A DNA stretch of 64,000 bases from Roseiarcus sp963829505 (GCA_963829505.1 CAWHIL010000001.1:1550001-1614000); one strand, 5' to 3'. Shown: positions 37,572 to 46,855, counted from the first letter of the stretch. Made by a program: numbers and translations. Notes: generated by a model not told the origin, from the sequence alone.

Positions 37572-37859
37572 GAGCCGGTCGCTCCAGGCTCGCGCATCGA
37601 GTTCTGGCTGCAGCGGCGCGGGAAACCAGGCATCGCTCGCTCTCCCTGCAAGAGACGCGGCAAGACCCTTCCGCGGTGTCCACCAAAGGTGGAGGCTCCG
37701 TCTTCGCGAGGAGCGAAGCGACGTGGCGATCCAGACACACCCGCCGCCTCCGATTGCCGGCGGATTCCTTTGCGCGGAAAACCTGACGCGGTGGCCGCTG
37801 GATCGCCGCGCTACGCTCGCGATGACGGCCGTCGGAGCCTACGACCTCGCAGTCGCCTT

Positions 37860-38085
37860 CCGGTCTCTCTCCGCATCCGGCGAGGCCAAGCGTCCGGCTC
37901 GCGTCAACCGCCGTGGCCTCGTCGGCGAGGTCGCGGCCGGCGGCGATCGGCGCGGCGGCGGTCGCCCGATAGAGGAGCCCGGCGCCAGGATGCGGCAGCG
38001 GGTATCGTTGCGCCAGCCGGCGGGCGATCGCGCGCCTGTTCGAGGCGGCGCGGCCGTCGATGGCGACGATCGCGCGCTTGGCCAT
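37860..38085 (-). pseudogene. Decayed cmk N-terminal fragment, copy 2
   Basis: Begins MAKRAIVAIDGRAASNRRA, so the P-loop lysine is lost, and continues RRLAQRYPLPHPGAGLLYRATAAAPIAAGRDLADEA before similarity to cmk fades near residue 75. It is nearly identical to copy 3. Confidence 0.82.
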
Positions 38086-38372
38086 GAGCCGGTCGCTCCA
38101 GGCTTGACCGTCGAGGCTGGCTGCAGCGGCGCGGGCAACCAGGCATCGCTCGCTCTCCCTGCAAGAGACGCGGCAAGACCCTTCCGCGGTGTCCACCAAA
38201 GGTGGAGGCTCCGTCTTCGCGAGGAGCGAAGCGACGTGGCGATCCAGACACACCCGCCGCCTCCGATTGCCGGCGGATTCCTTTGCGCGGAAAGCCTGAC
38301 GCGGTGGCCGCTGGATCGCGGCGCTACGCTCGCGATGACGGCCGTCGGAGCCTATGGCCGGGCGTTTGCATT

Positions 38373-38598
38373 CCGCTCTCTCTCCGCATTCGGCGAGCCC
38401 AAGCGTCCGGCTCGCGGCAACCGCGGCGACCTTGTCAGTGAGGTCGCGGCCGGCGGCGATCGGCGCGGCGGCGGTCGCCCGATAGAGGAGCCCGGCGCCA
38501 GGATGCGGCAGCGGGTATCGTTGCGCCAGCCGGCGGGCGATCGCGCGCCTGTTCGAGGCGGCGCGGCCGTCGATGGCGACGATCGCGCGCTTGGCCAT
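38373..38598 (-). pseudogene. Decayed cmk N-terminal fragment, copy 3
   Basis: Same start and P-loop change (GRAASNRRA) as copy 2, with GRDLTDKVAAVAASRTLGL at the end. The near identity with copy 2, 513 bp away, points to recent duplication or gene conversion. Confidence 0.82.
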
Positions 38599-38885
38599 GA
38601 GCCGGTCGCTCCAGGCTTGACCGTCGAGGCTGGCTGCAGCGGCGCGGGCAACCAGGCATCGCTCGCTCTCCCTGCAAGAGACGCGGCAAGACCCTTCCGC
38701 GGTGTCCACCAAAGGTGGAGGCTCCGTCTTCGCGAGGAGCGAAGCGGCGTGGCGATCCAGACACACCCGCCGCCTCCGATTGCCGGCGGATTCCTTTGCG
38801 CGGAAAACCTGACGCGGTGGCCGCTGGATCGCCGCGCTACGCTCGCGATGACGGCCGTCGGAGTCTATGGCTGGGCGTTCGCTTT

Positions 38886-39111
38886 CCGCTCTCTCTCCGC
38901 ATTCGGCGAGCCCAAGCGTCCGGCTCGCGGCAACCGCCGCGGCCTTGTCGGCGAGGTCGCGGCCCGCGGCGATCGGCGCGGCGACGGTCGCCCGATGGAG
39001 GAGACCGGCGCCAGGATGCGGCAGGGCGAACGCTTTCGCGAGCCGGCGGGCGATCGCGCGCCCGTTCGAGGCGGCGCAGCCGTCGATGGCGATGATCGCG
39101 CGCTCACGCAT
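38886..39111 (-). pseudogene. Decayed cmk N-terminal fragment, copy 4 (distal)
   Basis: Begins MRERAIIAIDGCAASNGRA and continues RRLAKAFALPHPGAGLLHRAT. AIIAIDG and RRLAKA are closer to the real cmk than the other copies, yet the P-loop is again broken. It may be the oldest or an independently derived copy. Confidence 0.8.
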
Positions 39112-39554
39112 GGGTTGATCGCTCCGCCGCACTGATGGCGACCGGTGGCGATGACAAAAAACCGCGGGCCTCATGCGCTCGCCCCGCAGAGGGACGCCGC
39201 GTGACGCGCCTCCCCCGGCAACCCAAAACGCCCCGCAGCAGACTTCCCTCTCTCCGACCCGCGTGGCGGGACGGCCAGGGAAAAGCGCAACGGGCCGCGA
39301 GCCGGTCAAATCCGCTTGCCTCCCATGCCGCGCCTTCTTCCCGCAAACGGCGCCGAGCGACGTCCGTCTCCCGCTGGCCGCAGGAGAAGAACGGCCACGC
39401 CGGCGCATCCCTCTCGATAACGCCCATGCTCTAGGACCGCGCCGCGCCGCTGTCGAGCCGAGGCCAAAAGGCTAACTTGGCGGCGTTCGCAGCGGTCCGC
39501 TAGGATGACGAAAATTTGACGGCGGCCGGTTCGTGCCGCCGCGGGAGGACGCTC
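39112..39554. other. 443-bp gap without a recognisable gene
   Basis: No frame here has family features. ORFs in both strands are short or extensions of the tandem array. It contains the presumed upstream region of the MFS transporter. Confidence 0.6.
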
Positions 39555-40769
39555 ATGAATCTGACCGGGGACCAGAAGCGTACGATTTTCGCCGCCTATC
39601 TCGGCTGGATGCTCGACGCGTTCGACTTCTTCATCCTGACCTTCGTCCTCAAGGACATCGCCAAGGAGTTCGGCGTCGACGTGCCGGCGGTCGCCTACGC
39701 GCTCTTCCTGACGCTCGCGATGCGCTTCGTCGGCGCTTTCATCTTCGGCCGCATCGGCGACAAGTGGGGCCGCAAGCCCGCGCTGATGCTCGACATCCTT
39801 CTCTATTCGATTCTCGGCGCCGCGGCGGCGTTCTCGCCGAACCTTGTCGTGTTCCTGGTCTTGAGGGCGCTCTTCGGCATCGCCATGGGCGGTGAATGGG
39901 GCCTCGGCAGCTCGCTCGCGATGGAATCGATTCCCCCGAACATGCGCGGCACCGTGTCGGGCATCCTGCAATGCGGCTATCCGAGCGGCTTCCTGCTCGC
40001 CGCGGTCGCCTACGGCCTCCTCTACGGGCGGCAGTTCGGCGACTTCACCTTCGGCTGGCGGGCGATGTTCCTGCTCAGCGTCCTGCCGGCCTTCGTGGTG
40101 CTGTTCATTCGCACGGCAGTGCCGGAGTCGCCGGCCTTCGAGGCGTCCAAGGCGCAGGCGAAGCCGCCCCTTTGGGCGACGATCCAGCAGAACTGGGGGC
40201 TGGTCATCTACATGGTCGTGCTGATGATGTGCTTCAACCTCTTCAGCCACGGCACGCAGGACCTCTATCCGACCTTCCTGCAGAAGCAGCATGGCTTCGA
40301 TCCGCAGACGGTCAGCTGGATCCTGATTGTCGCCAACATCGGCGCGATTGTCGGGGGCCTGACGGTCGGCCATATTTCGGAGCGGATCGGCCGGGTCAAC
40401 GCGATCACAGCGGCGGCCCTGCTTGCCCTGCCGGCGCTCTCCTTGTGGGCCTTCTCGACGACGCCGTTCATGCTGGCGGTCGGCGCCTTCATCATGCAGG
40501 TCGCGGTGCAGGGCGCCTGGGGCGTCATTCCAGCCCATCTCAACGAACTCGCGCCCGGGGCCGCGCGCGCCACCATCCCGGCCTTCGTCTACCAGGCCGG
40601 CAACTTCCTCGCCTCCTACAACGCGCCCTTCCAGGCCTCGATCGCGCAGTCGCGTGGCGGCGACTATTCCTTCGCGCTGGCGCTGGTGGCGGGGGTCGTG
40701 GCGGTCGCCATCATCATCGTGATCCGCTTCAGTCCCGAGCGGCGCGGCGAATTGCTTGTGGCGCATTGA
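39555..40769 (+). CDS. Major facilitator superfamily carboxylate transporter
   Basis: 404 residues from ATG 39555 (GGGAGGA upstream), about twelve membrane segments. The loop motif between helices 2 and 3 is GRIGDKWGRKPAL. MDAFDFFILTFVLKDIA-like sequence in helix 1 and AMGGEWGLGSSLAMESIPPNMRG in helices 4-5 match the sialate/lactate/aromatic-acid proton symporter group. The substrate is probably an organic acid. It is flanked by repeat-rich non-coding DNA on both sides and belongs to no evident operon. Confidence 0.9.
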   Translation: MNLTGDQKRTIFAAYLGWMLDAFDFFILTFVLKDIAKEFGVDVPAVAYALFLTLAMRFVGAFIFGRIGDKWGRKPALMLDILLYSILGAAAAFSPNLVVFLVLRALFGIAMGGEWGLGSSLAMESIPPNMRGTVSGILQCGYPSGFLLAAVAYGLLYGRQFGDFTFGWRAMFLLSVLPAFVVLFIRTAVPESPAFEASKAQAKPPLWATIQQNWGLVIYMVVLMMCFNLFSHGTQDLYPTFLQKQHGFDPQTVSWILIVANIGAIVGGLTVGHISERIGRVNAITAAALLALPALSLWAFSTTPFMLAVGAFIMQVAVQGAWGVIPAHLNELAPGAARATIPAFVYQAGNFLASYNAPFQASIAQSRGGDYSFALALVAGVVAVAIIIVIRFSPERRGELLVAH

Positions 40770-40784
40770 GGCGAGGACGCCGAA

Positions 40785-41640
40785 CCCGAGCCGGTTTTGA
40801 GGGATTTCAGAGGGTTGCCGTGCATTTGCCGGGCGGGGCGCGGCGCCCGCGCCCGGCGTGCTGTTGTCGCTCGCCGCCGTCATCGCGAGCGAAGCGAAGC
40901 GATTCAGTGACGCTTCCTGGCGTGTCGGCCCTGAACGGCCCGGCCGTCGACGCGGCCTCATCACGGCGAAAAGCTCGGGCGCGTTTTGAGGTTTTTCAAG
41001 GGGTTGCAATGGATTTCCCGGGCGAGTGTAACTGCCAAGCACCCGACCGAGGGCCTCGTCCTGAGGAGCGGCGCCGCAGGCGTCGCGTCTCGAAGGACGC
41101 TCCAGCGGATACGTCCGGCGCAGTCTGGAACGTCCTTCGAGACGCCTGCTTCGCAGGCTCCTCAGGACGAGGTCAGTGTTTGGATCGGCCCCACCTTGGC
41201 AGTTACGGGCGAGTCGCCCTTGCCTTCGTCGCCTCGATCCTGTCATGCCCGCGCACGCGGGCGCCCAGGGGCCGCAATGCGAATCTCGCCGTCCGGCGCG
41301 GGTTTGGATCCGCGCCTGCGCGGGGATGACAAGCGGACCGGGACCGCCGAAGGCGAAAAACCCGGGCGCGTTTTGAGGTTTTTCAAGGAGTTGCGGCGGA
41401 TTTTCCGGGCGAACTCGCGGCGCTCGAGCCCGGCGCGCTGTTGTCACCCGCCGCCGTCATCGCGAGCAAAGCGAAGCGATCCACTGACGCTTCCGGGCGT
41501 CGCGCCCCTGGATGGCGCCGCCATCGACGCGGCCCGTGGCAGGTGGCGGAGGTGGAGAAGAAGCCGGACTGGATTTGATGTTTTTCAAAGGGTTGCGGTG
41601 CAATTCCCGGGCGGCTCCGCACTGCTGACGGGCGCGCCCG
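40785..41640. repeat. Mosaic of dispersed intergenic repeats
   Basis: Four diverged copies of a roughly 50-bp direct repeat with the core GTTTTTCAAGGGGTTGC begin near 40790, 40975, 41362 and 41567. Interspersed are two GTCATCGCGAGCGAAGCGA segments (40881 and 41456), an inverted repeat CCTCGTCCTGAGGAG / CTCCTCAGGACGAGG (about 41043-41173), and a TGTCATGCCCGCGCACGCGG / GCGCGGGGATGACA pair (about 41240-41332). All are types of short repeat common between genes of alphaproteobacteria. There is no gene in this stretch. Confidence 0.8.
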
Positions 41641-41715
41641 GCGGCTCCGGATCCCCGCTTTCGCGCGAGCAGATGTGCACAAATCAAGCGGCGCGAAACT
41701 GCTTCCACAGCTTTG

Positions 41716-41883
41716 CCGGGGAAGCGGTCGGCCGAAGGCTGACGGATGGGGTGCGGGCCGTGGGGCCAAAGCAAGAAGGCTCGCACGAACAGTGGAGGCA
41801 ACGCCGGCGCCGACGGCTCGCTGCTTTCCACACCCCATCCGTCGGCTTCGCCGCCACCTCCCCCGCTGGCGCGGAGAAGGGGG
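41716..41883. repeat. Dispersed intergenic repeat, family C, copy 2
   Basis: GACGGATGGGGTG on the left and CACCCCATCCGTC on the right enclose about 85 bp, followed by the hairpin tail CGGCTTCGCCGCCACC. The spacer matches that of the copy at 18621-18770 when reversed. Confidence 0.75.
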
Positions 41884-41944
41884 CCGCGCCCCTTCGACGC
41901 CATCGCAGCAAGCCCCTTGAAAGCCAGAGTCGCCCATTTCGATC

Positions 41945-41965
41945 ATCTGGATGACCGTACCAGAT
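41945..41965. promoter_or_regulatory. Possible operator upstream of the PfkB kinase gene
   Basis: ATCTGG and CCAGAT separated by nine bases, 26 bp upstream of the kinase start. Weak evidence; the shape would suit a GntR-type regulator. Confidence 0.25.
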
Positions 41966-41990
41966 ATTTCTGTTTTTGGGAAGTCATTTC

Positions 41991-42905
41991 ATGCTACGCC
42001 TCAGCCGAAGCGGGAGGGACTCGCGTTTGCGCGTGCTGGCAGTCGGCGACGTCATGACGGACGTCGTCGTGTTCCCCGAGGGGGCGCTCGCGAAGGGGTC
42101 GGACCGGCGCGCCAGGATCCGGGTCGAGCCCGGCGGCTCGGCGGCCAATCAGGCGGCCTGGCTTGCCCATTTCGGCGTCGCGGTCGATTTCGTCGCCCGC
42201 GTCGGCGCGGCCGACCTCAGGGCGGAGACGGCGCGTCTCAGACGCGCGGGCGTCGCGCCGCATCTCGTGCCCGACGCCGAGCGGCCGACCGGCCGCCTCG
42301 TCGCGCTGATCGACCCGGACGGCGAGCGCAGCTTTTTCACCGATCGCGGTGCCAACGAGGCTCTGGCGGCGGGCGACATTTCCGACGCGCTGATCGCGCG
42401 CGCCGCGCATATCCACCTCTCCGGCTATTCGTTCTTCGCCCCCTCGCCGCGCGGCGCCGTCCTCGACGTGATGGCCCGCGCCGGAGGAAGGCCGGTCAGC
42501 GTCGATCCGGCCTCGTCGGAATTTTTGCGGGAGGCGGGGCCCGCCGCCTTCTTCGCCTGGACGCAGGGCGTCAGCCTCATTCTGCCGAACGCGGACGAAG
42601 CGGCCGTTCTCACGGGCTCCGCCGACCCCGCGTTCCAGTGCGCCCGCCTCGCCGAGCTTTATCCGCTCGTCGTCATCAAGCGCGGCGCTTACGGGTGCAT
42701 CGCGGCGGAGGGCCAGCGGCGCTGGCTGATCGAGGCGCCCGACGTCGGCGCGACCGATACGACCGGCGCCGGCGACGCCTTCGCCGCCGCCTTCCTCGCC
42801 GCGCGCCTCAACGGCGCCGAGATCGAACCGGCGCTCCGGCGCGCGGTCGCCGCGGGCGCCACAGCAGCGACGCGGACGGGCGGGCGACCGCCCGAGCGGC
42901 GATGA
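41991..42905 (+). CDS. PfkB-family carbohydrate kinase
   Basis: 304 residues, ATG 41991 with GGGAAG eight bases upstream. The N-terminal signature is VEPGGSAANQAAWLAHFG. The C-terminal signature DTTGAGDAFAAAF contains the catalytic aspartate and anion hole. It is a ribokinase-type enzyme phosphorylating a sugar or nucleoside; the substrate is undetermined. It stands alone between repeat elements and a small secreted protein gene. Confidence 0.9.
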   Translation: MLRLSRSGRDSRLRVLAVGDVMTDVVVFPEGALAKGSDRRARIRVEPGGSAANQAAWLAHFGVAVDFVARVGAADLRAETARLRRAGVAPHLVPDAERPTGRLVALIDPDGERSFFTDRGANEALAAGDISDALIARAAHIHLSGYSFFAPSPRGAVLDVMARAGGRPVSVDPASSEFLREAGPAAFFAWTQGVSLILPNADEAAVLTGSADPAFQCARLAELYPLVVIKRGAYGCIAAEGQRRWLIEAPDVGATDTTGAGDAFAAAFLAARLNGAEIEPALRRAVAAGATAATRTGGRPPERR

Positions 42906-43012
42906 TTCGACGGGGTTCGATCCTGGCAAGTCGCCCGGCAGATCCCTCGGGCCTTTGACACGGGCGACAGGCAGGTGCGAGCCTTCGCATCCGATGCAGG
43001 GAGATCCCGGTC

Positions 43013-43207
43013 ATGTGGACGCTTGTGATGGTCGTCGTCCTCGTCGGCAGCACGAGCGGCGCGTCGACGCAAATCGGGATGACTCCCGGCTTTGGCTCAC
43101 GCGAAAGCTGCGAGAGCGCCGCGGGCGTGGTTCGCGCCTTTCAGGGGCCGCTGGTCGACAACAAGGGCGCCTACAAAACCGAGGCGGACTGCTTTCAGAT
43201 GAAATAG
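43013..43207 (+). CDS. Small secreted or membrane-anchored protein with three cysteines
   Basis: 64 residues: an N-terminal hydrophobic segment (MWTLVMVVVLVGSTSGA) and a mature part with SRESCESAA and DCFQMK cysteines that could form a disulfide. A GGGAG site lies upstream of ATG 43013. I do not know the family. Similar short proteins with a signal and two cysteines occur often in this order. Confidence 0.6.
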   Translation: MWTLVMVVVLVGSTSGASTQIGMTPGFGSRESCESAAGVVRAFQGPLVDNKGAYKTEADCFQMK

Positions 43208-43455
43208 CCGGACTTGCCGGGAGACGAGGGCGCGGCGACCTGCCGGCCGAGCTTCGCCGTCCCGGCCCGCGGCCCGAAGGGCCCGTTCGCCAAAGATGAT
43301 GGGTCCTCCCGGCCGGCGTGATAGTCTTGTCCGGGTGAAATCCTCTCCCTACATTCCGCTTGAACCCGGCGGCCCGCGGCCGTTTCTGATGACTTTCATC
43401 TGAAATCTTTATTCGCGGGGAGCCGCCCAAAACATTCCTTTCGGGAGCGCACTCC

Positions 43456-44361
43456 ATGTCCATTCGACCCGTCAAACGCGTCAACCTCAGCCGCCCGACC
43501 ATGGAAGGCGCGGGCGTGCGCCTCAGGCGCGCCTTCGGCTTCGGCGACACGTCCGACTTCGATCCGTTCCTGATGATGGACGATTTTCGCGGCGACAACC
43601 CGGAAGACTACAAGGCCGGCTTTCCGTGGCACCCGCATCGCGGCATCGAGACGATCACCTATGTGCTCGCGGGCTCGGTCGAGCATGGCGACAGCCTCGG
43701 CAATCGTGGGACGCTTGGCGCGGGCGACGTGCAGTGGATGACGGCCGGCAGCGGCATCATGCACCAGGAGATGCCGACGGGCGACGCCAAGGGCCGCATG
43801 CACGGCTTCCAGCTCTGGGCGAACCTGCCGCAGCGCCTGAAGATGACCAAGCCGCGCTACCAGGATGTTCCCGCGGGCGCGATCCCCGACGTGACCGACG
43901 ACGACGGCACGACGGTGCGGGTCATCTGCGGCGAGTTCTGGGGCAAGCAGGGTCCGGTCGACGGCGTCGCCGCCGAGCCTCGCTATCTCGACGTCTCCGT
44001 GCCTGCCGGGAAAAAGAAGCGCCTCAAGGTCGAGGACTATCGGCAGGCCTTCGCCTATGTGTTCGAGGGCTCGGCGGAGTTCGCCGACGCCTCCGAGCCG
44101 TTCGGCGTGCTGCATGAGAAGGAAGTCGGCGGGCGCGACGTGCTGGTGCGCGAGAAAGTCGGCAACCGGTCGCTCGTCGTGTTCGGCGCGGGCGACGAGA
44201 TCGTCGTGCAGGCCGGCGAGGAAGGCGTGCGCTTCCTGCTCGTCTCGGGTCGCCCCTTGCGCGAGCCGATCGCCTGGCACGGGCCGATCGTGATGAACAC
44301 CGAGGCCGAGATCCGCCAGGCGGTGAACGACCTGCGCAACGGGACGTTCATCCGGAACTGA
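43456..44361 (+). CDS. Pirin family protein
   Basis: 301 residues, two cupin domains. The metal-binding motif PWHPHRGIETITYVLAG lies at about residues 56-72, with further ligands in GIMHQEMP. Bacterial pirins bind iron and some have quercetinase activity or act as redox-dependent partners of other enzymes. It is monocistronic here, preceded by 248 bp with no evident gene. Confidence 0.93.
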   Translation: MSIRPVKRVNLSRPTMEGAGVRLRRAFGFGDTSDFDPFLMMDDFRGDNPEDYKAGFPWHPHRGIETITYVLAGSVEHGDSLGNRGTLGAGDVQWMTAGSGIMHQEMPTGDAKGRMHGFQLWANLPQRLKMTKPRYQDVPAGAIPDVTDDDGTTVRVICGEFWGKQGPVDGVAAEPRYLDVSVPAGKKKRLKVEDYRQAFAYVFEGSAEFADASEPFGVLHEKEVGGRDVLVREKVGNRSLVVFGAGDEIVVQAGEEGVRFLLVSGRPLREPIAWHGPIVMNTEAEIRQAVNDLRNGTFIRN

Positions 44362-44371
44362 GGGCGGGGCG

Positions 44372-44436
44372 CCCTTCTCCCTTCCCCAGCTTCGCTGGGG
44401 AAGGTGGCCCCGAAGGGGTCGGATGGGGTGTGGCCC
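44372..44436. repeat. Family C half-element, left flank of DUF559 gene
   Basis: CCTTCCCCAGCTTCGCTGGGGAAGG hairpin split as arms CCTTCCCCAGC and GCTGGGGAAGG, then GGATGGGGTGTGG. It is inverted relative to the element at 44898-45040. Confidence 0.75.
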
Positions 44437-44527
44437 GCCTCTTCAGTTTCGAACTCGTCTCCTCCAAAGAGATCATCTGAAGGGAGAGTATCGCGCCGGC
44501 ATCGGAAGGGCTACGAGGCGGTTTGCT

Positions 44528-44890
44528 ATGGACGAGCCGCGCCTGCCCCAGTCTTCGCGCAAGTTCGCGCGCGCTCTTCGTAGAAACATGACACGTGCCG
44601 AGATCCTGCTGTGGCGCGCGCCGCGCGGCCATCGGCTCGACGGATACGGCTTTCGCAGGCAGACCCCAATTGGACCCTATTTCGCGGATTTCGTCTGTCT
44701 CGAACGCAGGCTCATCGTTGAGACGGACGGCCGGACGCATGAAAGCGATGAAGCGAAGGCAAGAGACGTTGAACGGGACGCGTGGCTTATGCGTTCCGGC
44801 TATCGTGTGCTGAGATTTTCCGACGACGTCGTCATCGGCGGACTTCCGATCGTCGTTGAGCAAATCCGTAAGGCGCTTGGTGAGCGATGA
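44528..44890 (+). CDS. DUF559 protein (Vsr-like endonuclease fold)
   Basis: 120 residues from ATG 44528. SSRKFARALRRNMTRAEILLW, then GYGFRRQTPIGPYFADFVCLERRLIVETDG, then RDAWLMRSGYRVLRFSDDVV contain the family's nuclease-like core (acid-rich strand ADFVC, IVETDG). The family is related to very-short-patch repair endonucleases and restriction nucleases; its role is not established. Here it lies between two inverted copies of repeat family C. Confidence 0.88.
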   Translation: MDEPRLPQSSRKFARALRRNMTRAEILLWRAPRGHRLDGYGFRRQTPIGPYFADFVCLERRLIVETDGRTHESDEAKARDVERDAWLMRSGYRVLRFSDDVVIGGLPIVVEQIRKALGER

Positions 44891-44897
44891 GGAGAGG

Positions 44898-45040
44898 CTC
44901 AGCCGAAGGCGCGCGAATGGGGTGCAGGAGGTTCGAAAGCCGCGCTTGCACGGTGTGCGGCGAGTCAGGTTGAAGGAGCGGCCCGCACCCCATCCGTCGC
45001 CTTCGGCGACACCTTCCCCCACTTCGTGGAGAAGGGGTGG
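44898..45040. repeat. Family C element, right flank of DUF559 gene
   Basis: AATGGGGTGCAGG and GCCCGCACCCCAT form the inner inverted pair; the tail CGTCGCCTTCGGCGACACC and CCTTCCCCCACTTCGTGG follow. It ends at the stop codon of the ABC exporter. Confidence 0.75.
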
Positions 45041-46855
45041 CTACTGCGCCGCTTGCGCGACGGCGGTGAGCGCGGCGGCGCCGGTCTCGAACTGGAGGCG
45101 GGCGAGGCGGGCGTAGAGGCCGTTCGCGGCCAGCAGGGACGCGTGCGTGCCTTCCTCGACGATCGCGCCGGCGTCCATCACGAGAATGCGCTGGGCGTTG
45201 ACGATGGTCGCGAGGCGATGGGCGATGACGAGCGTCGTGCGCCCCTGCATCAGCGTCTCGAGCGCGTGCTGCACGAGCGTCTCGTTCTCGGCGTCGAGCG
45301 CCGAGGTCGCTTCGTCGAGCAGGAGCACCGGCGCGTCTTTCAGGATGGCGCGGGCGATGGCGATGCGCTGGCGCTCGCCGCCCGAGATCGTCGCGCCTCT
45401 TTCGCCGAGGGGCGTGTCGTAGCCCTGCGGCAGGGCGGAAATGAAGCCGTCGGCCGCGGCCTGTCGCGCCGCCGCGGCGATCGCCTCGCGCGTCGCGTTG
45501 GGCGAACCGTAGGCGATGTTGTCGGCGACGCTCGCGCCGAAGATGAAGGGCTCCTGCGGCACGAGCGCGATCTCGGCGCGCAGCGCCGCCGGGTCGAGCT
45601 TCGCGACGTCAATTCCGTCGAGCGTGACTGCGCCCCGCGTCGGATCGTAGAAGCGCAGCGCAAGCTGGAAGAGCGTCGACTTGCCGGCCCCCGAGGGGCC
45701 GACGATGGCGACGACCTCGCCCGGCGCGACGCGGAAGGTGATGTCGCTGACGACCGGCTCCTGCGCTCGGCCGGGATAGGCGAAGTCGACCTTGGCGAAG
45801 CCGAGTTCGCCGCGCGTTGGTTTTGTCAGCGTGCGCGGATTTGCGGGGGCGGCGATGCGCGGCTTGACCGCGAGCAGGTCGCCGATCCGTCCGGCGGCGC
45901 CCGCGGCCTGCGACACCTCGTTCCAGACTTCCGACAATTGCCCGAGCGCGCTCGCGCCGAGCACGGCGTAGAGCAGGAACTGCGTCAGCGTGCCCCCCGA
46001 GATGCGCCCGGCGATGACGTCCTGCGCGCCGAGCCAGAGGACGACGACGACGCTGCCGAAGGCCAGCAGCATGGCGGCGGCGGTCACGATCCCGCGCGCT
46101 TCCGCCATCGAGCGCGCCGCGTCATAGGCGCCGTTGGCCGCCTCGCGGAAGCGGCGGGCGGTAAACGCTTCGGCGACGAAGGACTGCATGACGCGCACGC
46201 CCGACAGGCTTTCGGTGGCGAAGGCGGTCGCGTCGGCGAGCGTGTCCTGGGCGCGGCGCGACCGTTCGCGCACGGCGCGGCCGGCGGCGAACAGGGGGAG
46301 CACGATGATCGGGATCGCCGCGAGGACATAGGCCGAGAGCTTTGGGCTCGTCGCCACCATCATGCCGATCGCGCCGACGAAGAGGAAGATGTTGCGCAGC
46401 GCCACCGAGGCGGACGAGCCGAAGGTGGCCTTGAGCTGCGTCGTGTCGGCCGAGAGGCGCGAGGCGATCTCGCCGGTCTTCTCGGCGTCGAAGAAGCCGG
46501 GGTCGAGACGGGTCAGATGATCGAAGAGGTTCGAACGGAGGTCGGCGACGACCCGCTCGCCGAGCGTCATGACGAAATAGTAGCGAAGCCCCGAGGCGGC
46601 TGCGAGCACGGCGACGACCGCGAGCATGCCGATGAAATAGACGCGGATGACGCCGGCGTTGGCGTCCGAGAAGCCGAAATCGATCATCCGCCGCACGGCG
46701 ACGGGGACCACGAGGGTGGCGGCGGAGGCGACGACGAGCGCGACCAGCGCCGCGGCGATCCGCCCTTTGTGCGCGAGCGCGTAGGGCAGGACCGGCTTCA
46801 GGTTCGAGAGCGGGGCGCGGCGCGCCCGCGGACCTGCCTCGGCGGCGGAAGACAT
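45041..46855 (-). CDS. ABCB-type exporter (fused membrane and ATPase half-transporter)
   Basis: 604 residues from ATG 46855. Six membrane segments lie in residues 25-320, followed by an ATPase domain with Walker A GPSGAGKST, Q-loop VPQEPFIF, signature SGGERQR and Walker B VLLLDEATSALD. It resembles MsbA/multidrug and lipid exporters and acts as a homodimer. Homologues beside rpmE are common in Hyphomicrobiales; here a HepT/MNT pair separates them. The substrate is unknown. Confidence 0.93.
   Translation of the reverse strand: MSSAAEAGPRARRAPLSNLKPVLPYALAHKGRIAAALVALVVASAATLVVPVAVRRMIDFGFSDANAGVIRVYFIGMLAVVAVLAAASGLRYYFVMTLGERVVADLRSNLFDHLTRLDPGFFDAEKTGEIASRLSADTTQLKATFGSSASVALRNIFLFVGAIGMMVATSPKLSAYVLAAIPIIVLPLFAAGRAVRERSRRAQDTLADATAFATESLSGVRVMQSFVAEAFTARRFREAANGAYDAARSMAEARGIVTAAAMLLAFGSVVVVLWLGAQDVIAGRISGGTLTQFLLYAVLGASALGQLSEVWNEVSQAAGAAGRIGDLLAVKPRIAAPANPRTLTKPTRGELGFAKVDFAYPGRAQEPVVSDITFRVAPGEVVAIVGPSGAGKSTLFQLALRFYDPTRGAVTLDGIDVAKLDPAALRAEIALVPQEPFIFGASVADNIAYGSPNATREAIAAAARQAAADGFISALPQGYDTPLGERGATISGGERQRIAIARAILKDAPVLLLDEATSALDAENETLVQHALETLMQGRTTLVIAHRLATIVNAQRILVMDAGAIVEEGTHASLLAANGLYARLARLQFETGAAALTAVAQAAQ

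Larger units (their letters stand above)
37572..39111. repeat. Three tandem 513/514-bp units upstream of cmk
   Basis: Units span 37572-38085 (514 bp), 38086-38598 (513) and 38599-39111 (513). Each consists, in minus-strand order, of a decayed cmk 5' fragment of about 225 bp, then a dispersed-repeat segment encoding the ERSAAIQ-like string (plus strand GGAGCGAAGCGACGTGGCGA and complement), then a segment with GTCCACCAAAGGTGGA. Units 1 and 2 are nearly identical; unit 3 is more diverged at its distal end. Because 513 is divisible by three, a 614-codon frame stays open across the array on the minus strand; it is probably fortuitous. Confidence 0.9.

Noticed and set aside
37572..39111. CRISPR array
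   Set aside because: The repeats are about 513 bp and derive from cmk and intergenic DNA; no short repeat and spacer pattern or cas genes.
37546..39408. Long open frames across the cmk array (529 codons on plus, 614 on minus)
   Set aside because: They stay open because the unit length is divisible by three and the DNA is GC-rich. The content is decayed cmk fragments and intergenic repeats, with no full domain.
39306..41447. 713-codon minus-strand frame
   Set aside because: Covers the antisense of the MFS transporter plus repeat sequence; no family features.
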